Assembly: GCF_024128855.1 (NCBI RefSeq)
Contig: NZ_JAMYDV010000001.1
Span: 352,972-416,971, forward strand
DNA from: Rhodovulum tesquicola
GTDB lineage: Bacteria > Pseudomonadota > Alphaproteobacteria > Rhodobacterales > Rhodobacteraceae
DNA length: 64,000 bases
Reading direction: 5' to 3'
The position numbers and the translations under genes are program-made. The notes beneath the pieces are model-generated. The model made no database searches. It worked only from the letters and a program-made list of their open reading frames with translations, and was not told the DNA's origin. Within the stretch, counting starts at the first letter, position 1. Every line of letters begins with the position of its first letter. Of this stretch, positions 34,998 to 45,088 are shown piece after piece.

Positions 34998-35344
34998 GGA
35001 TGACAGCCCTTGCCATGGTGTCAGCGTGCCTGACCGTGCCGGCAGCAGCGCAGGATGTGGCGGCGCGGTGGAACGATTACCCCACGGCGGCCAGGGCCGA
35101 TTACGTCTTTGCCTGCATGGCCACCAACGGGCAGGGGCGCGACGTGCTGGAGAAATGCGCCTGCTCGATCGACGTGATCGCCTCTATCCTGTCCTACGAA
35201 CGATATGTCGAGGCCGAGACGGTGCTGTCGCTGCGGCAGATACCAGGGGAACGCGCATCGGTCTTCCGCGCTTCGGCCATGGCGAACGAACTGGTTGCCG
35301 ATCTACGGCGGGCCCAGGCGGAGGCGGAGATCGTCTGCTTCTGA
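34994..35344 (+). CDS. Small secreted cysteine-containing protein, unknown
   Basis: 116 residues from the ATG at 34994. A signal peptide ends near VPAAAQD. Mature cysteines in FACMATNG, EKCACSIDV and the terminal IVCF could form two disulfides. The pattern (W..YP....DYVFACM..N......L..CACSID.I) recalls small periplasmic proteins beside PQQ dehydrogenases, but I do not know a function. Co-translated with the preceding gene. Confidence 0.8.
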   Translation: MRMTALAMVSACLTVPAAAQDVAARWNDYPTAARADYVFACMATNGQGRDVLEKCACSIDVIASILSYERYVEAETVLSLRQIPGERASVFRASAMANELVADLRRAQAEAEIVCF

Positions 35345-35424
35345 CGCATGGCCGGGGGCAAGGGCATTCTCCCGCCCCCGGCGCGGCGCGGGGCATGCGC
35401 CCCGCTTGTCCGGCGTTGGGCGTG

Positions 35425-35447
35425 GCCGCGCGCGTGCCGCGCGCGGC
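35425..35447. terminator. GC-rich hairpin between convergent genes
   Basis: A perfect 10-bp stem (GCCGCGCGCG / CGCGCGCGGC) with loop TGC in the 158-bp gap between the small secreted gene and the convergent SoxYZ-like gene. No T-run; probably a transcription end point for both strands. Confidence 0.4.
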
Positions 35448-35502
35448 GCCTCCGGCGGGGATGTATGCGGCCAGAAGAAGGGCGCGGCGCGTGGGCCGTC
35501 CG

Positions 35503-36309
35503 TCAGGACTGGCCGGCCTTGGGCAGGTCGTGTTCGAAGACATTGCCTTCGGTATCGCGGGCGATCACCCGCAGGGATGGGGCGCCGTTATCGGTGTAGG
35601 AGAACCGGAAGACCGGGTTCTCGCTGATCGAGATGCCACCCTCCATGGTGAAGAGCATCTCGTCGCCCTGCCAGAGTTCGAGCCGGTCGATGAAATGCGC
35701 GAGGATGAAAAGCTGGGTGAGCTGGTCCCGCTGCAGGCCCGAATAATTGGGGTGGCGGATCATGATCTGCGCTTCGCGACGTGCGGTCGACATCGTGGGC
35801 GCCTGGGAGAAATGCTTCAGTCGCATCTCGCCCATCCCGGCCAGCGCTTCTTCGGGGTTGCGCGTGGCCGGGGCCGAGCAACCGCCCGAGGCCTTGACAT
35901 AGCGGCCGGTCATCAGGTGGCCCTGGTCGGTATCGGCGATCACGCGGATGTTGGAATACTGGTTCACGCGCACCCGGATCTCGAGATCGAGCGGCGCCAT
36001 GGCGGGGCCGAAGGTGAAGCTTGCGGCCAGCGGTGCGGGGTTGTCGTCGATCACCACGGTCGCCCTCCGGATCGTCAGGCCCGGATCGGTCTGGCGGATC
36101 GTGACCGGCACCGTGGCGGCATCGTTGGCGCGGTAGGGGGCCTGGACCTCGAAGCGGCCTGCGGCGTCGGCGATGTCGATCTCGCCCACGAGGTCGGTCC
36201 TGAGTTCGTTCCAGATGTGGCTTTCGGCCAGCGGGCTGGCACGGTTATCCTCGGCCAGTGCCGGGCCGAAGGCCAGCGCGGCGATGGCGGCGGCGATGAG
36301 GGGTTTCAT
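35503..36309 (-). CDS. Fused SoxYZ-like carrier, quinoprotein-associated (copy 1)
   Basis: 268 residues from the ATG at 36309, with a signal peptide (AIAALAFGPALAED). The N-terminal half resembles SoxY (EIDIADAAGRFEVQAPYRAND, TIRRATVVIDDNPAPLAA); the C-terminal half resembles SoxZ (IRHPNYSGLQRDQL, GDEMLFTMEGGISISENPVF). A single mature cysteine lies at the junction (SGGCSAPA), where SoxY has its swinging-arm cysteine. Family known as quinoprotein dehydrogenase-associated SoxYZ-like carrier. What it carries is not established. A second copy is at 44275-45084. Confidence 0.87.
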   Translation of the reverse strand: MKPLIAAAIAALAFGPALAEDNRASPLAESHIWNELRTDLVGEIDIADAAGRFEVQAPYRANDAATVPVTIRQTDPGLTIRRATVVIDDNPAPLAASFTFGPAMAPLDLEIRVRVNQYSNIRVIADTDQGHLMTGRYVKASGGCSAPATRNPEEALAGMGEMRLKHFSQAPTMSTARREAQIMIRHPNYSGLQRDQLTQLFILAHFIDRLELWQGDEMLFTMEGGISISENPVFRFSYTDNGAPSLRVIARDTEGNVFEHDLPKAGQS

Positions 36310-36443
36310 GGGGCGCGTCCTCCCTGATGCGCGGTCCTGACAGGGGAGTATGCCACGAAAACGGGCTGCGCGGTATTCCCCATAGGTCGGTATGGAATGC
36401 GGGGGGCGGCGGGCGCAGGCTTGGAGGGCGGAGCCGGGGAGGG

Positions 36444-37487
36444 GTGCCTTTGTTCGAAGTGATCGTGACGCTCTGTCTGGCCGCGGCACCCGGGACCTGC
36501 CGCGATGTGCTGTTGCCGGGCCATGAGGCGGCGACCGAGGCGGCCTGCCTTGCGTCCCTGGACCGGGCACCTGTCGCGGCGCTGCCCGAGGGGGTGATCG
36601 CAGCCGGGCCGGTCTGTGTGCCGGTGGGCGAGGCGCTGGGCCTTGACGAGGTTGCGCCGGGGATTCTGGTGCATCGGGGCGCGATTGCAGAGGCCGATGG
36701 CGAGAATGGTGGCGACATGGCGAATCTGGGGGTCGTGATCGGCGCCCGATCGGTCGCGGTGATCGACACCGGCAGCGCGCGCTGGATGGGCGAGGCAATC
36801 TGGCGGGCGGTGCGGGCGCGCACCGATCTGCCGGTCAGCCATGTGATCCTGACCCACATGCATCCCGATCATGTCTTCGGCGCCACGGTGCTGGCCGAAG
36901 CGGGGGCAGAGGTCGTGGGGCATGAGGGGCTGGCGCGCGCCTTGGCCGACCGGCAGCAGAACTATCTGGAAAGCCTCGCGGCGCGGATCGGGGCCGGGCC
37001 GTTCATCGGCACGGCTGTCGCGCCGGTGGATGTCGAGGTCGCGGATGCGGTCGAGATCGACCTTGGCGGGCGGGTTCTGGAGGTGCGCGCCTGGCCTACC
37101 GCCCATACCGGGACCGACCTGACCGTGCTGGACCGGGACAGCGGCGTGCTTTTCGTGGGTGATCTGGTCTTCGACAAGCATCTGCCGACCCTCGATGGAT
37201 CGCTGCGTGGCTGGCAGGTCGTGCTGGCCGAACTTGTGACGATCCCGGCGCGTGCCGTCGTGCCTGGCCATGGCGGGCCGGTATTGTCATGGCCGGATGG
37301 GGTGCAGGACACCGCGCGCTATCTGGACTTACTGGCACGAGACACGCGCGCCGCGATCGACAGGGGCGAGCGGCTGAGCGGTGCGGTTGGCGACATCGCC
37401 GCCGGGGAACGCGACCGTTGGGAGTTGTTCGACGAGCATAATGCGCGCAACGCGACCGTTGCCTTCACCGAACTGGAATGGGAATGA
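36444..37487 (+). CDS. Quinoprotein relay system zinc metallohydrolase
   Basis: 347 residues from GTG at 36444; TTG at 36450 has a better spaced GGAGGGG and is an alternative start. The N-terminus (VIVTLCLAAAPGTCRDVLLPG) is hydrophobic with cysteines. The metallo-beta-lactamase core has THMHPDHVFG (zinc ligands), FVGDLVFDKHLPTLDG and VVPGHGGP. This corresponds to the SoxH-like zinc hydrolase family found with XoxF/PQQ genes. By analogy with SoxH and glyoxalase II it may cleave a thioester or thiol adduct, but no substrate is proven. Divergent from the SoxYZ-like gene. Confidence 0.87.
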   Translation: MPLFEVIVTLCLAAAPGTCRDVLLPGHEAATEAACLASLDRAPVAALPEGVIAAGPVCVPVGEALGLDEVAPGILVHRGAIAEADGENGGDMANLGVVIGARSVAVIDTGSARWMGEAIWRAVRARTDLPVSHVILTHMHPDHVFGATVLAEAGAEVVGHEGLARALADRQQNYLESLAARIGAGPFIGTAVAPVDVEVADAVEIDLGGRVLEVRAWPTAHTGTDLTVLDRDSGVLFVGDLVFDKHLPTLDGSLRGWQVVLAELVTIPARAVVPGHGGPVLSWPDGVQDTARYLDLLARDTRAAIDRGERLSGAVGDIAAGERDRWELFDEHNARNATVAFTELEWE

Positions 37488-37505
37488 GCGCCGCTTTTAT
37501 CCCGT

Positions 37506-38117
37506 TCACTCCGCGACGGCGCGGGCCAGCATCTGCGCGATGGCGAAAAGTCGCTGTTCCAGGATAACCGGCGTCTCGCAGACATAGGTCAGCGACTGCG
37601 CGCGATCCGTATAGATTCGCTCGTCCCATGCGAGCTGCTCCTCGGCCGCATCGATCCGGTCGTGATCCAGCGGCTCTGCGTCCAGCAGCGTGTCGACCTC
37701 GATCCGGGTGGCCTCGATCCTTTCGGACAGCGCGATCTGCGAGAGCGAATAGTCTTCGATGCCCTTCATTACGGTCTGCCGCTGGCGCGACATGATTTCG
37801 AAGGCCGACATGAAGACATGGCCCAGAAGCGCGCTGTCATTGCCGTAGGCTCCGGTGAAGGCGGTCACCGTCGGTTCCAGATCCTCGACCGGGATGCGGC
37901 GCAGCACCAACCTGCCGACAAGCTCCTTCACCGCGGCCTCGGTCTCGGCGTCGAAACTTCGTGGCTCGATCGGATGGGGCCACATGATCCCGGGGGACAA
38001 TTGTGCCACCTTGCGCTGGATGCAGGGCCAAGTGGGGTCCGAGAAATCGGCGGCCGGGGCAACGGTTGCGGCGCCTAGCGCCAAGAGCGCAGCCACGGTG
38101 AGAGCGCGTGCGGTCAT
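37506..38117 (-). CDS. Secreted protein of unknown function
   Basis: 203 residues with a signal peptide (VAALLALGAATVAPAADF). The mature protein is mostly helical, with cysteines in WPCIQRKV and TYVCETPV that may form a disulfide between its two ends. SPGIMWPHPI and FEIMSRQRQTVMKGIEDYS are distinctive. It contains no domain I recognise. It lies between the zinc hydrolase and the formaldehyde dehydrogenase genes, on the opposite strand, and is divergent from the latter over 168 bp. Confidence 0.78.
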   Translation of the reverse strand: MTARALTVAALLALGAATVAPAADFSDPTWPCIQRKVAQLSPGIMWPHPIEPRSFDAETEAAVKELVGRLVLRRIPVEDLEPTVTAFTGAYGNDSALLGHVFMSAFEIMSRQRQTVMKGIEDYSLSQIALSERIEATRIEVDTLLDAEPLDHDRIDAAEEQLAWDERIYTDRAQSLTYVCETPVILEQRLFAIAQMLARAVAE

Positions 38118-38285
38118 GGATTCTCCTCCCTCGGCGCAAGTCTAACGCGGATCGGCTCGAAGTCCACGCAGGGACCGTTCCGGCCAATACCCACCAAGGT
38201 CGCAATTGCCGGTCACTGTGTGCCTTCGCATACTTGCTTCACTTAAGAAAAATAAGAACACTTGGGTTGGGAGGAGATAGCGAAC

Positions 38286-39398
<1,113 letters not shown>

Positions 39399-39407
39399 GC
39401 CGCGCCG

Positions 39408-40244
39408 ATGGAGGTTGTTTCCCAGAATCGCTGCTTCGACGGGGTGCAGATGGTCTGCACCCACCCGTCGCAGGTCTGCGGCGTGGACATGACCTTCGGC
39501 GTCTACCTGCCGCCCCAGGCCGAGGACGGGCCGGTTCCGGTTCTGTGGTATCTCTCCGGGCTGACCTGCACGCATGAGAATGCGATGGTGAAGGGCGGGT
39601 TCCAGAGGCACGCGGCCGAGCATGGGATTGCCGTGATCTTTCCCGACACGTCGCCCCGCGGCGATGGGGTGGCCGATGACGACGCCTATGATCTGGGCCA
39701 GGGGGCAGGCTTCTACGTCAACGCCACGCGCGCGCCCTGGACGGCGCATTTCCGGATGTATGATTATGTGCTCGAGGAATTGCGCGGGCTGGTGCTGGAC
39801 AACCTGCCGATTGCCGATGTCCATGGGGTGACCGGACATTCGATGGGCGGGCATGGGGCGCTGACCCTGGCGCTGCGAAACCCCGACCGGTTCGACTCCC
39901 TGTCAGCCTTTGCGCCGATCGCCAATCCCACCCGGTCGGACTGGGGGCGAAAGCAGTTGAGCGCCTATCTCGGCGACGACGAATCGGCATGGGCATGTTA
40001 TGATTCAAGCCTTCTGCTGGAGGAGCATGGCTGGAAGGATGCGATCCTGATCGACCAGGGGGCCGGAGACCAGTTCCTCGACCTGCTGCGCCCCGAGGCT
40101 TTGGCCTCAGTCTTGGCGCGTCGGCGTCAGGCCGGGCTGGTCCGCATGCAGCCCGGTTATGACCACAGTTATTACTTCGTCGCTAGCTTTGCAGGGGACC
40201 ATGTCGGCTGGCATGCCGAACGCCTGCACCGGCGGCGCAACTGA
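39408..40244 (+). CDS. fghA: S-formylglutathione hydrolase
   Basis: 278 residues. LWYLSGLTCTHENAMVKGGF, FPDTSPRGDGV, the nucleophile elbow GVTGHSMGGHGALTLALR and PGYDHSYYFVASFAGDH (catalytic His) match the esterase-D family. It hydrolyses S-formylglutathione to formate and glutathione, completing formaldehyde detoxification with FlhA, in the same operon. Confidence 0.95.
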   Translation: MEVVSQNRCFDGVQMVCTHPSQVCGVDMTFGVYLPPQAEDGPVPVLWYLSGLTCTHENAMVKGGFQRHAAEHGIAVIFPDTSPRGDGVADDDAYDLGQGAGFYVNATRAPWTAHFRMYDYVLEELRGLVLDNLPIADVHGVTGHSMGGHGALTLALRNPDRFDSLSAFAPIANPTRSDWGRKQLSAYLGDDESAWACYDSSLLLEEHGWKDAILIDQGAGDQFLDLLRPEALASVLARRRQAGLVRMQPGYDHSYYFVASFAGDHVGWHAERLHRRRN

Positions 40245-40496
40245 CAGGTTCGGGAGCGGGGGCATGCGTGCAAAGGGTCGGGACACCTTCGCCACGGCAG
40301 GCCGGTTGCCCGCGCCGCGACAGATACCACGATCACGGCAATAGGGGAGGACTGACGCGACTTTACCGAAACGTTGCACCGGAGGGAGGACCAATGTCCC
40401 GGTGCTGCGCCGGTTCCGGCCAGGCGAAGGGTGGTCGACTGCCACCCCCTGCTGCCGCGGAGCCTTTCAAAAGACCAGAACCCAAGGGAGTGAAAA
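40245..40496 (+). promoter_or_regulatory. xoxF promoter/leader region
   Basis: 252 bp with no supported gene. It must hold the xoxF promoter, as expected for a highly expressed dehydrogenase. A small hairpin GGGTGG (40429-40434) / CCACCC (40442-40447) lies in the presumed leader, and AAGGGAG gives a good ribosome site before the ATG at 40497. A purine-rich GGAGGGAGGA at 40381-40390 precedes an ATG that opens into xoxF in another frame (discussed under rejected items). No -35/-10 pair is convincing. Confidence 0.45.
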
Positions 40497-42296
40497 ATGA
40501 AAAAACTGTTTGCTTTCACGTCTGTCGCGGCGCTGTGTGCCGGGTCGGCGGCGCTGGCCAACGACGAGTTGCTGGAGCTGATGAACGACCCGACTCAATG
40601 GGTCATCCAGACGGGCAACTACGCCAACCATCGCTATTCGGGGCTCGACCAGATCAACCGTGAGAACGTCGGCAACCTGCAGGTGGCCTGGACCTTCTCG
40701 ACCGGCGTTCTGCGGGGCCACGAGGGCAGCCCGCTGGTGATCGGCGACACAATGTATGTGCACACGCCGTTCCCGAATATCGTCTACGCGCTGGATCTGA
40801 ACGATCACGGCCGGATCAAGTGGAAATACGAGCCCCAGCAGGACAGCAGCGTCATACCGGTGATGTGCTGCGACACCGTGAACCGCGGTGTGGCCTATGC
40901 CAACAACACGATCTTCCTGCATCAGGCCGATACCACCATCGTGGCGCTGAACGCCGAGACGGGCGAAGTCAAGTGGACCGCGGTGAATGGCGATCCCTCG
41001 ATTGGCGAGACGAACACCGCGACCGTGATGCCGGTCAAGGACAAGATCATCGTCGGCATCTCGGGTGGCGAGTTCGGAGTTCAGGGCCATATCACCGCCT
41101 ATGACATGGAAACCGGCGAACTTGCCTGGCGCGGCTATTCGGTCGGCCCCGACGACCAGATCCTGTTCGACGAGAACACCATGTCGCTGGGCAAGCCGGT
41201 TCCGGCCAACTCCTCGATCGACAGCTGGGAAGGCGACCAGTGGAAGATCGGCGGCGGCACGACCTGGGGCTGGTACTCCTACGATCCCGATCTGAACCTC
41301 GTCTATTACGGCACCGGCAACCCCTCGACCTGGAACCCGTCCCAGCGTCCGGGCGACAACAAGTGGTCGATGACGATCATCGCGCGCGATGCGGATACCG
41401 GCATGGCCAAGTGGGTCTACCAGAAGACCCCGCATGACGAGTGGGACTATGACGGCGTGAACGAGAACATCCTCGTCGACAAGGAAATCGACGGCGAGAT
41501 GCGCAAGCTGCTGGTCACCTTCGACCGCAACGGCTTTGCCTACACGCTGGATCGCGCGACCGGCGAACTTCTGGTGGCCGAGAAATACGACCCGGCCGTG
41601 AACTGGGCGACCCATGTCGACATGGACCCTGCGTCCGAGACCTATGGCCGCCCGATGGTGGTGGCGGATTACTCGACCGCGCAGAACGGCGAGGATGTCA
41701 ACACCACCGGCATCTGCCCCGCCGCGCTGGGCACGAAGGACCAGCAGCCGGCCTCCTACTCGCCGCAGACGGGTCTGTTCTATGTGCCGACGAACCATGT
41801 CTGCATGGATTACGAACCCTTCCGCGTCAGCTACACCGCCGGCCAGCCCTATGTGGGCGCCACGCTGTCGATGTACCCGGCGCCGGACAGCCATGGCGGG
41901 ATGGGCAACTTCATCGCCTGGGACGCGCTGGCGGGCGAGATCAAGTGGTCGATCCCCGAGCAGTTCTCGGTCTGGTCGGGCGCGCTTGCCACCGCGGGTG
42001 ACGTCGTGTTCTACGGCACGCTCGAGGGTTTCCTCAAGGCCGTGGACGCCGAGACCGGCGAAGAGCTCTACCGCTTCAAGACCCCGTCGGGCGTCATCGG
42101 GAACGTGATGTCCTACGAGCATGACGGCAAGCAGTATGTCGGCATCCTGTCGGGTGTCGGCGGCTGGGCCGGCATCGGTCTGGCGGCGGGCCTTACCAAC
42201 CCGAATGACGGTCTGGGTGCCGTGGGAGGCTATGCCGCGCTCAGCGACTATACCGCGCTCGGCGGTCAGCTGACCGTGTTCAAGCTGCCGGACTGA
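40497..42296 (+). CDS. xoxF: Lanthanide-type PQQ methanol/alcohol dehydrogenase XoxF
   Basis: 599 residues with a signal peptide ([13 protein letters not shown]). Eight-bladed propeller quinoprotein: vicinal disulfide Cys124-Cys125 (PVMCCDT), metal ligands Glu192 (GGEFGVQG) and Asn275 ([10 protein letters not shown]), catalytic Asp317 and the extra Asp319 in WDYDGVNE. That second Asp marks lanthanide-dependent XoxF; calcium MxaF has Ala there. It oxidises methanol (and possibly other alcohols or formaldehyde) in the periplasm, passing electrons to XoxG. No MxaF is in the window. Confidence 0.96.
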   Translation: MKKLFAFTSVAALCAGSAALANDELLELMNDPTQWVIQTGNYANHRYSGLDQINRENVGNLQVAWTFSTGVLRGHEGSPLVIGDTMYVHTPFPNIVYALDLNDHGRIKWKYEPQQDSSVIPVMCCDTVNRGVAYANNTIFLHQADTTIVALNAETGEVKWTAVNGDPSIGETNTATVMPVKDKIIVGISGGEFGVQGHITAYDMETGELAWRGYSVGPDDQILFDENTMSLGKPVPANSSIDSWEGDQWKIGGGTTWGWYSYDPDLNLVYYGTGNPSTWNPSQRPGDNKWSMTIIARDADTGMAKWVYQKTPHDEWDYDGVNENILVDKEIDGEMRKLLVTFDRNGFAYTLDRATGELLVAEKYDPAVNWATHVDMDPASETYGRPMVVADYSTAQNGEDVNTTGICPAALGTKDQQPASYSPQTGLFYVPTNHVCMDYEPFRVSYTAGQPYVGATLSMYPAPDSHGGMGNFIAWDALAGEIKWSIPEQFSVWSGALATAGDVVFYGTLEGFLKAVDAETGEELYRFKTPSGVIGNVMSYEHDGKQYVGILSGVGGWAGIGLAAGLTNPNDGLGAVGGYAALSDYTALGGQLTVFKLPD

Positions 42297-42319
42297 TCGG
42301 CGGCGCGAGGGGAGGAGCC

Positions 42320-42349
42320 GGATTGGCACGGGGTGACCCGTGCCAGTCC
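42320..42349 (+). promoter_or_regulatory. xoxF-xoxG intergenic hairpin with GNRA loop
   Basis: A 13-bp stem (GGATTGGCACGGG / CCCGTGCCAGTCC, one T-G pair) capped by GTGA, a GNRA-type tetraloop. It lies 24 bp after the xoxF stop and 21 bp before the xoxG start, with no T-run. It may protect the xoxF message 3-prime end or set the xoxF:xoxG expression ratio. Confidence 0.6.
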
Positions 42350-42370
42350 ACATCGCGACAGGGAGGAAAG

Positions 42371-42901
42371 ATGAAGAGGTTGCGACTGGCGCTGGTTTTC
42401 GGCGCAGTGGCGGGGCTGGCCAGCGCCGGCGGCGCCACCGAGAACAGGGGGCTGCCGGGCAACGGTCCTGCCGCCTACAAGGAGGATGGGCGGTACTTCA
42501 CCGAGGACGGGGTGCCCACCTATTTCATCGCCGAGGACGGCACGGTCGATTGGCTGACCTTTTCAGGCTTCCGCCGCTATCACGCGGAGTGCCATGTCTG
42601 CCACGGGCCTGACGGCATGGGCTCGACCTACGCGCCGCCGCTGAAGGACGCCGTCGAGAGGATGGATTACTACGACTTCGTCTATATCGTGTCGAACGGG
42701 ATCCAGAATGTCGACGTATCGCATCAGAACGTGATGCCCACCTTCGGGCAGAACAAGAACGTGATGTGCTACATCGACGACATCTATGTCTATCTCAAGG
42801 CCCGAGGTGATGGAGCGTTGCAGCGGGGCCGTCCGGCCAAGAGAGAGGACAAGTCGGATGCGGTCGCCTCCTTCGAAGCCGAGTGTATGGCCGGTGGTTG
42901 A
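42371..42901 (+). CDS. xoxG: Cytochrome c of the XoxF system (XoxG)
   Basis: 176 residues from the ATG at 42371 (GGGAGGAAAG upstream). A signal peptide (LVFGAVAGLASAGGA) is followed by one haem site CHVCH (74-78), with a likely Met122 axial ligand in NVMPTFG. Two further cysteines (NVMCYID, EAECMAGG) match the methanol-metabolism-related four-cysteine cytochrome family. It accepts electrons from XoxF. Its 3-prime end overlaps the xoxJ start. Confidence 0.92.
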   Translation: MKRLRLALVFGAVAGLASAGGATENRGLPGNGPAAYKEDGRYFTEDGVPTYFIAEDGTVDWLTFSGFRRYHAECHVCHGPDGMGSTYAPPLKDAVERMDYYDFVYIVSNGIQNVDVSHQNVMPTFGQNKNVMCYIDDIYVYLKARGDGALQRGRPAKREDKSDAVASFEAECMAGG

Positions 42902-43730
42902 AGCGCGTCTGGCTGCAGCGATAGGCACACTCTTTCTGAGCTTTGCGCCGGTTCCGGGGCAGGCGCAAACCTCGGATCTGGTATCGAAGACCGCATTCCG
43001 GGTTTGCGCCGATCCTGCCAACTACCCGATGTCGGACGATCAGGGGCGCGGGTTCGAGAACCGGCTTGCGGAACTTTTCGCAGAGAAGCTTGGGCTGCCG
43101 GTCGAATACACCTGGTACCCGATGGCGACAGGTTTCGTGCGGAATACCCTGCGTGCCAACAAGTGCGATGTCATCATCGGCTTTGCCCAGGGGCATGAGC
43201 TGGTGCTGAACACCAACCACTATTTCACCTCGACCTATGTGCTGATCGTGGATGCGGATGGTCCGCTCGCGAATGTCGAGGCCCTGTCCGACCCGGCCTT
43301 GCAGGGGCGCGCGCTGGGCGTCGTCGCGGGCACGCCGCCTGCCTCGCACATGGCGCGGTACGGTCTGATGGGCAAGGCGCTGGCCTATGACCTGATGGTG
43401 GATCGCCGCTACGAGGCGCCGGGCCCCGACATGCTGACCGCGCTGAGAGCCGGAGAGATCGACGGCGCGGTCCTGTGGGGGCCGATCGGCGGACCGCTGG
43501 TCAAGAACGACTTCCCCGAACTCAAGGTCATCCCGCTGGTCCACGAGGAATTGCCGCCGCGGCTGTTCTATCGCATCACCATGGGGGTGCGGCTGAACGA
43601 GAAGGTCTGGCAGCGCCAGTTGAACTCGTTGATCCGCCGCCATCAGGACGAGATCAACGCGATCCTGCACGAGGCGGGCGTTCCGATCGTGGACGATTAT
43701 GGCAAGGTGGTGCGGGACCTGGCGCAATGA
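42858..43730 (+). CDS. xoxJ: XoxJ/MxaJ-type periplasmic binding protein
   Basis: 290 residues from the ATG at 42858 (44 bp inside xoxG, GAGAGAGGA upstream); GTG at 42894 is the alternative and gives a more compact signal peptide. FRVCADPANYPMSDDQGRGF, LPVEYTWYPMATGFVRNTL, KCDVIIGFAQGHELV and EIDGAVLWGPIGG match the quinoprotein-associated solute-binding family (XoxJ/MxaJ). XoxJ is thought to help XoxF folding or activation; no transport partner is known. It is coupled to the CXXCW gene by ATGA. Confidence 0.9.
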   Translation: MRSPPSKPSVWPVVEARLAAAIGTLFLSFAPVPGQAQTSDLVSKTAFRVCADPANYPMSDDQGRGFENRLAELFAEKLGLPVEYTWYPMATGFVRNTLRANKCDVIIGFAQGHELVLNTNHYFTSTYVLIVDADGPLANVEALSDPALQGRALGVVAGTPPASHMARYGLMGKALAYDLMVDRRYEAPGPDMLTALRAGEIDGAVLWGPIGGPLVKNDFPELKVIPLVHEELPPRLFYRITMGVRLNEKVWQRQLNSLIRRHQDEINAILHEAGVPIVDDYGKVVRDLAQ

Positions 43731-44281
43731 TCCGCGCTGCGGCCCTTGCACTCGTGCTGGGGCTTGGGGCGGGGCAGGGGCTGGCCGAGGTGCCGGAACC
43801 CCCGGACTACCGCATGGACGACTATCGCGGTCCGGTGCCCGCAACGCTGGCGGGCGCCACCGTGATTGGCCCCGAACAGGCGCATGCGCTCTGGCAAGCG
43901 GGCGGGGCGGTGTTCGTCGATGTGATGCCGCGCGCACCGAAGCCGCCGAACCTGCCCGAAGGCACGATCTGGCGCGATCCTCCGCGCCTGTCGATTCCCG
44001 GCGCGATCTGGCTGCCGAATGTGGGCTATGGCGAGATTGCCGAGGTAACGCACGGCTATTTCCGCGATGGCCTTGACCGCGCGACCGGCGGGGACGCGGC
44101 GCGGCCGCTTGTATTCTTCTGCCTCGATGAATGCTGGATGAGCTGGAACGCCGCGAAACGCGCGCTCGAATACGGCCATGCGCGCGTCTACTGGTTTCCC
44201 GAAGGCACCGATGGATGGACGTTCCTTGCCCTGCCGCTGGAGCGGGCAGCGCCAGAGCCCGGCGAGCCGGGCACTCAGTAA
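43727..44281 (+). CDS. PQQ-associated CXXCW-motif rhodanese-like protein
   Basis: 184 residues from the ATG at 43727. A signal peptide (LALVLGLGAGQGLAEV) is followed by a rhodanese-like domain with the family motif VFFCLDECWMSWNAAKRALE, where CLDECW carries the conserved cysteines. The loop is not a classic CxxxxR rhodanese loop, so a redox or sulfur-relay role is as likely as sulfurtransfer. Found with PQQ alcohol catabolism. It ends 7 bp inside the convergent second SoxYZ-like gene. Confidence 0.87.
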   Translation: MIRAAALALVLGLGAGQGLAEVPEPPDYRMDDYRGPVPATLAGATVIGPEQAHALWQAGGAVFVDVMPRAPKPPNLPEGTIWRDPPRLSIPGAIWLPNVGYGEIAEVTHGYFRDGLDRATGGDAARPLVFFCLDECWMSWNAAKRALEYGHARVYWFPEGTDGWTFLALPLERAAPEPGEPGTQ

Positions 44282-45084
44282 CCCGGAAGCTGGCGGCTGG
44301 CGGTGGTGACGGTGCCGCTGGTGTCTTTCATCGTGACCTCGACCAGCCGGGTTGCGCCCGGGGCGGACAGGCCGATGCGGGGGTTCTCGCTCAGCGAGAT
44401 GCTGCCGGTGATCGTGGCATAGGGCTGGCCATCCAGCGCCACCGCGACCGTCTCGACATAGCGTGGCGGGATGAACAGCAGCGAGACCTGGTCCTTTTGC
44501 AGGCCGGAATGGCTGGGGTGACGGATGTCGATGTCGATCCGGCCCTCTCTTGTCGTCAGCGCGGCCAGTCGCGCGGTTGGAGGGGCGGCATGGGCCAATG
44601 GCGCCATCTCGATCCGCATCTGGCCCAGATCGGCAAGTGCTGCCACCGGATCGCTGCCGGGCGGCGCGGCGCAGGCGCCCTGTCCGCTGGTCTTGACATG
44701 GGTTTCGGCCACGAAAAGCCCGCCATCGGTCGTCTCGGCGACGACGTGCAGCGCCGTCGCGCCATTGAAGCGCAGCGTCAGGTCCAGAAACAGCGCGGGC
44801 AGCGGACGCGCCAGCTCGACCACGGCAGAGACCGGCATCGGGTTCTCGTCGAGAACCACGGTGACCCTGTCGATCAGCCGCCCTTCGGGCCCCTCGACAT
44901 GCACCCCGATCGGCGTCCTTGCATCGTCCTCGGTGCGATAGGGGCTGGTGATGGCGATATGCGGACCGGCGGGGATCAACTCATGGTCCGGAAACAGCAT
45001 TGGCCGCAACTCGTCCCATGCCGTCTGGGCAAGGGCCGGACCGGCTGCCAGCGACAGGGCGAGGGCAAGGAAAAGGCGGCGCAT
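44275..45084 (-). CDS. Fused SoxYZ-like carrier, quinoprotein-associated (copy 2)
   Basis: 269 residues from the ATG at 45084, with a signal peptide (LALALSLAAGPALAQ). Same architecture as the copy at 35503-36309: SoxY-like part (ITSPYRTEDDARTPI, RVTVVLDENPMPVSAV), a lone mature cysteine in QGACAAPP at the junction, and a SoxZ-like part (IRHPSHSGLQKDQVSLLFI, GSISLSENPRIGL). The two copies are clearly paralogous but well diverged. It heads toward the CXXCW gene tail-to-tail and follows the beta-propeller gene by 4 bp. Confidence 0.86.
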   Translation of the reverse strand: MRRLFLALALSLAAGPALAQTAWDELRPMLFPDHELIPAGPHIAITSPYRTEDDARTPIGVHVEGPEGRLIDRVTVVLDENPMPVSAVVELARPLPALFLDLTLRFNGATALHVVAETTDGGLFVAETHVKTSGQGACAAPPGSDPVAALADLGQMRIEMAPLAHAAPPTARLAALTTREGRIDIDIRHPSHSGLQKDQVSLLFIPPRYVETVAVALDGQPYATITGSISLSENPRIGLSAPGATRLVEVTMKDTSGTVTTASRQLPGY

Positions 45085-45088
45085 GGGC

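Noticed and set aside
40394-40663. ATG with a strong purine-rich ribosome site in the xoxF leader
   Set aside because: Its frame runs into xoxF in the wrong phase without family similarity; a leader peptide is possible but unsupported.
40467-42353. 628-codon minus-strand frame
   Set aside because: Antisense to xoxF, whose active-site residues are all present.
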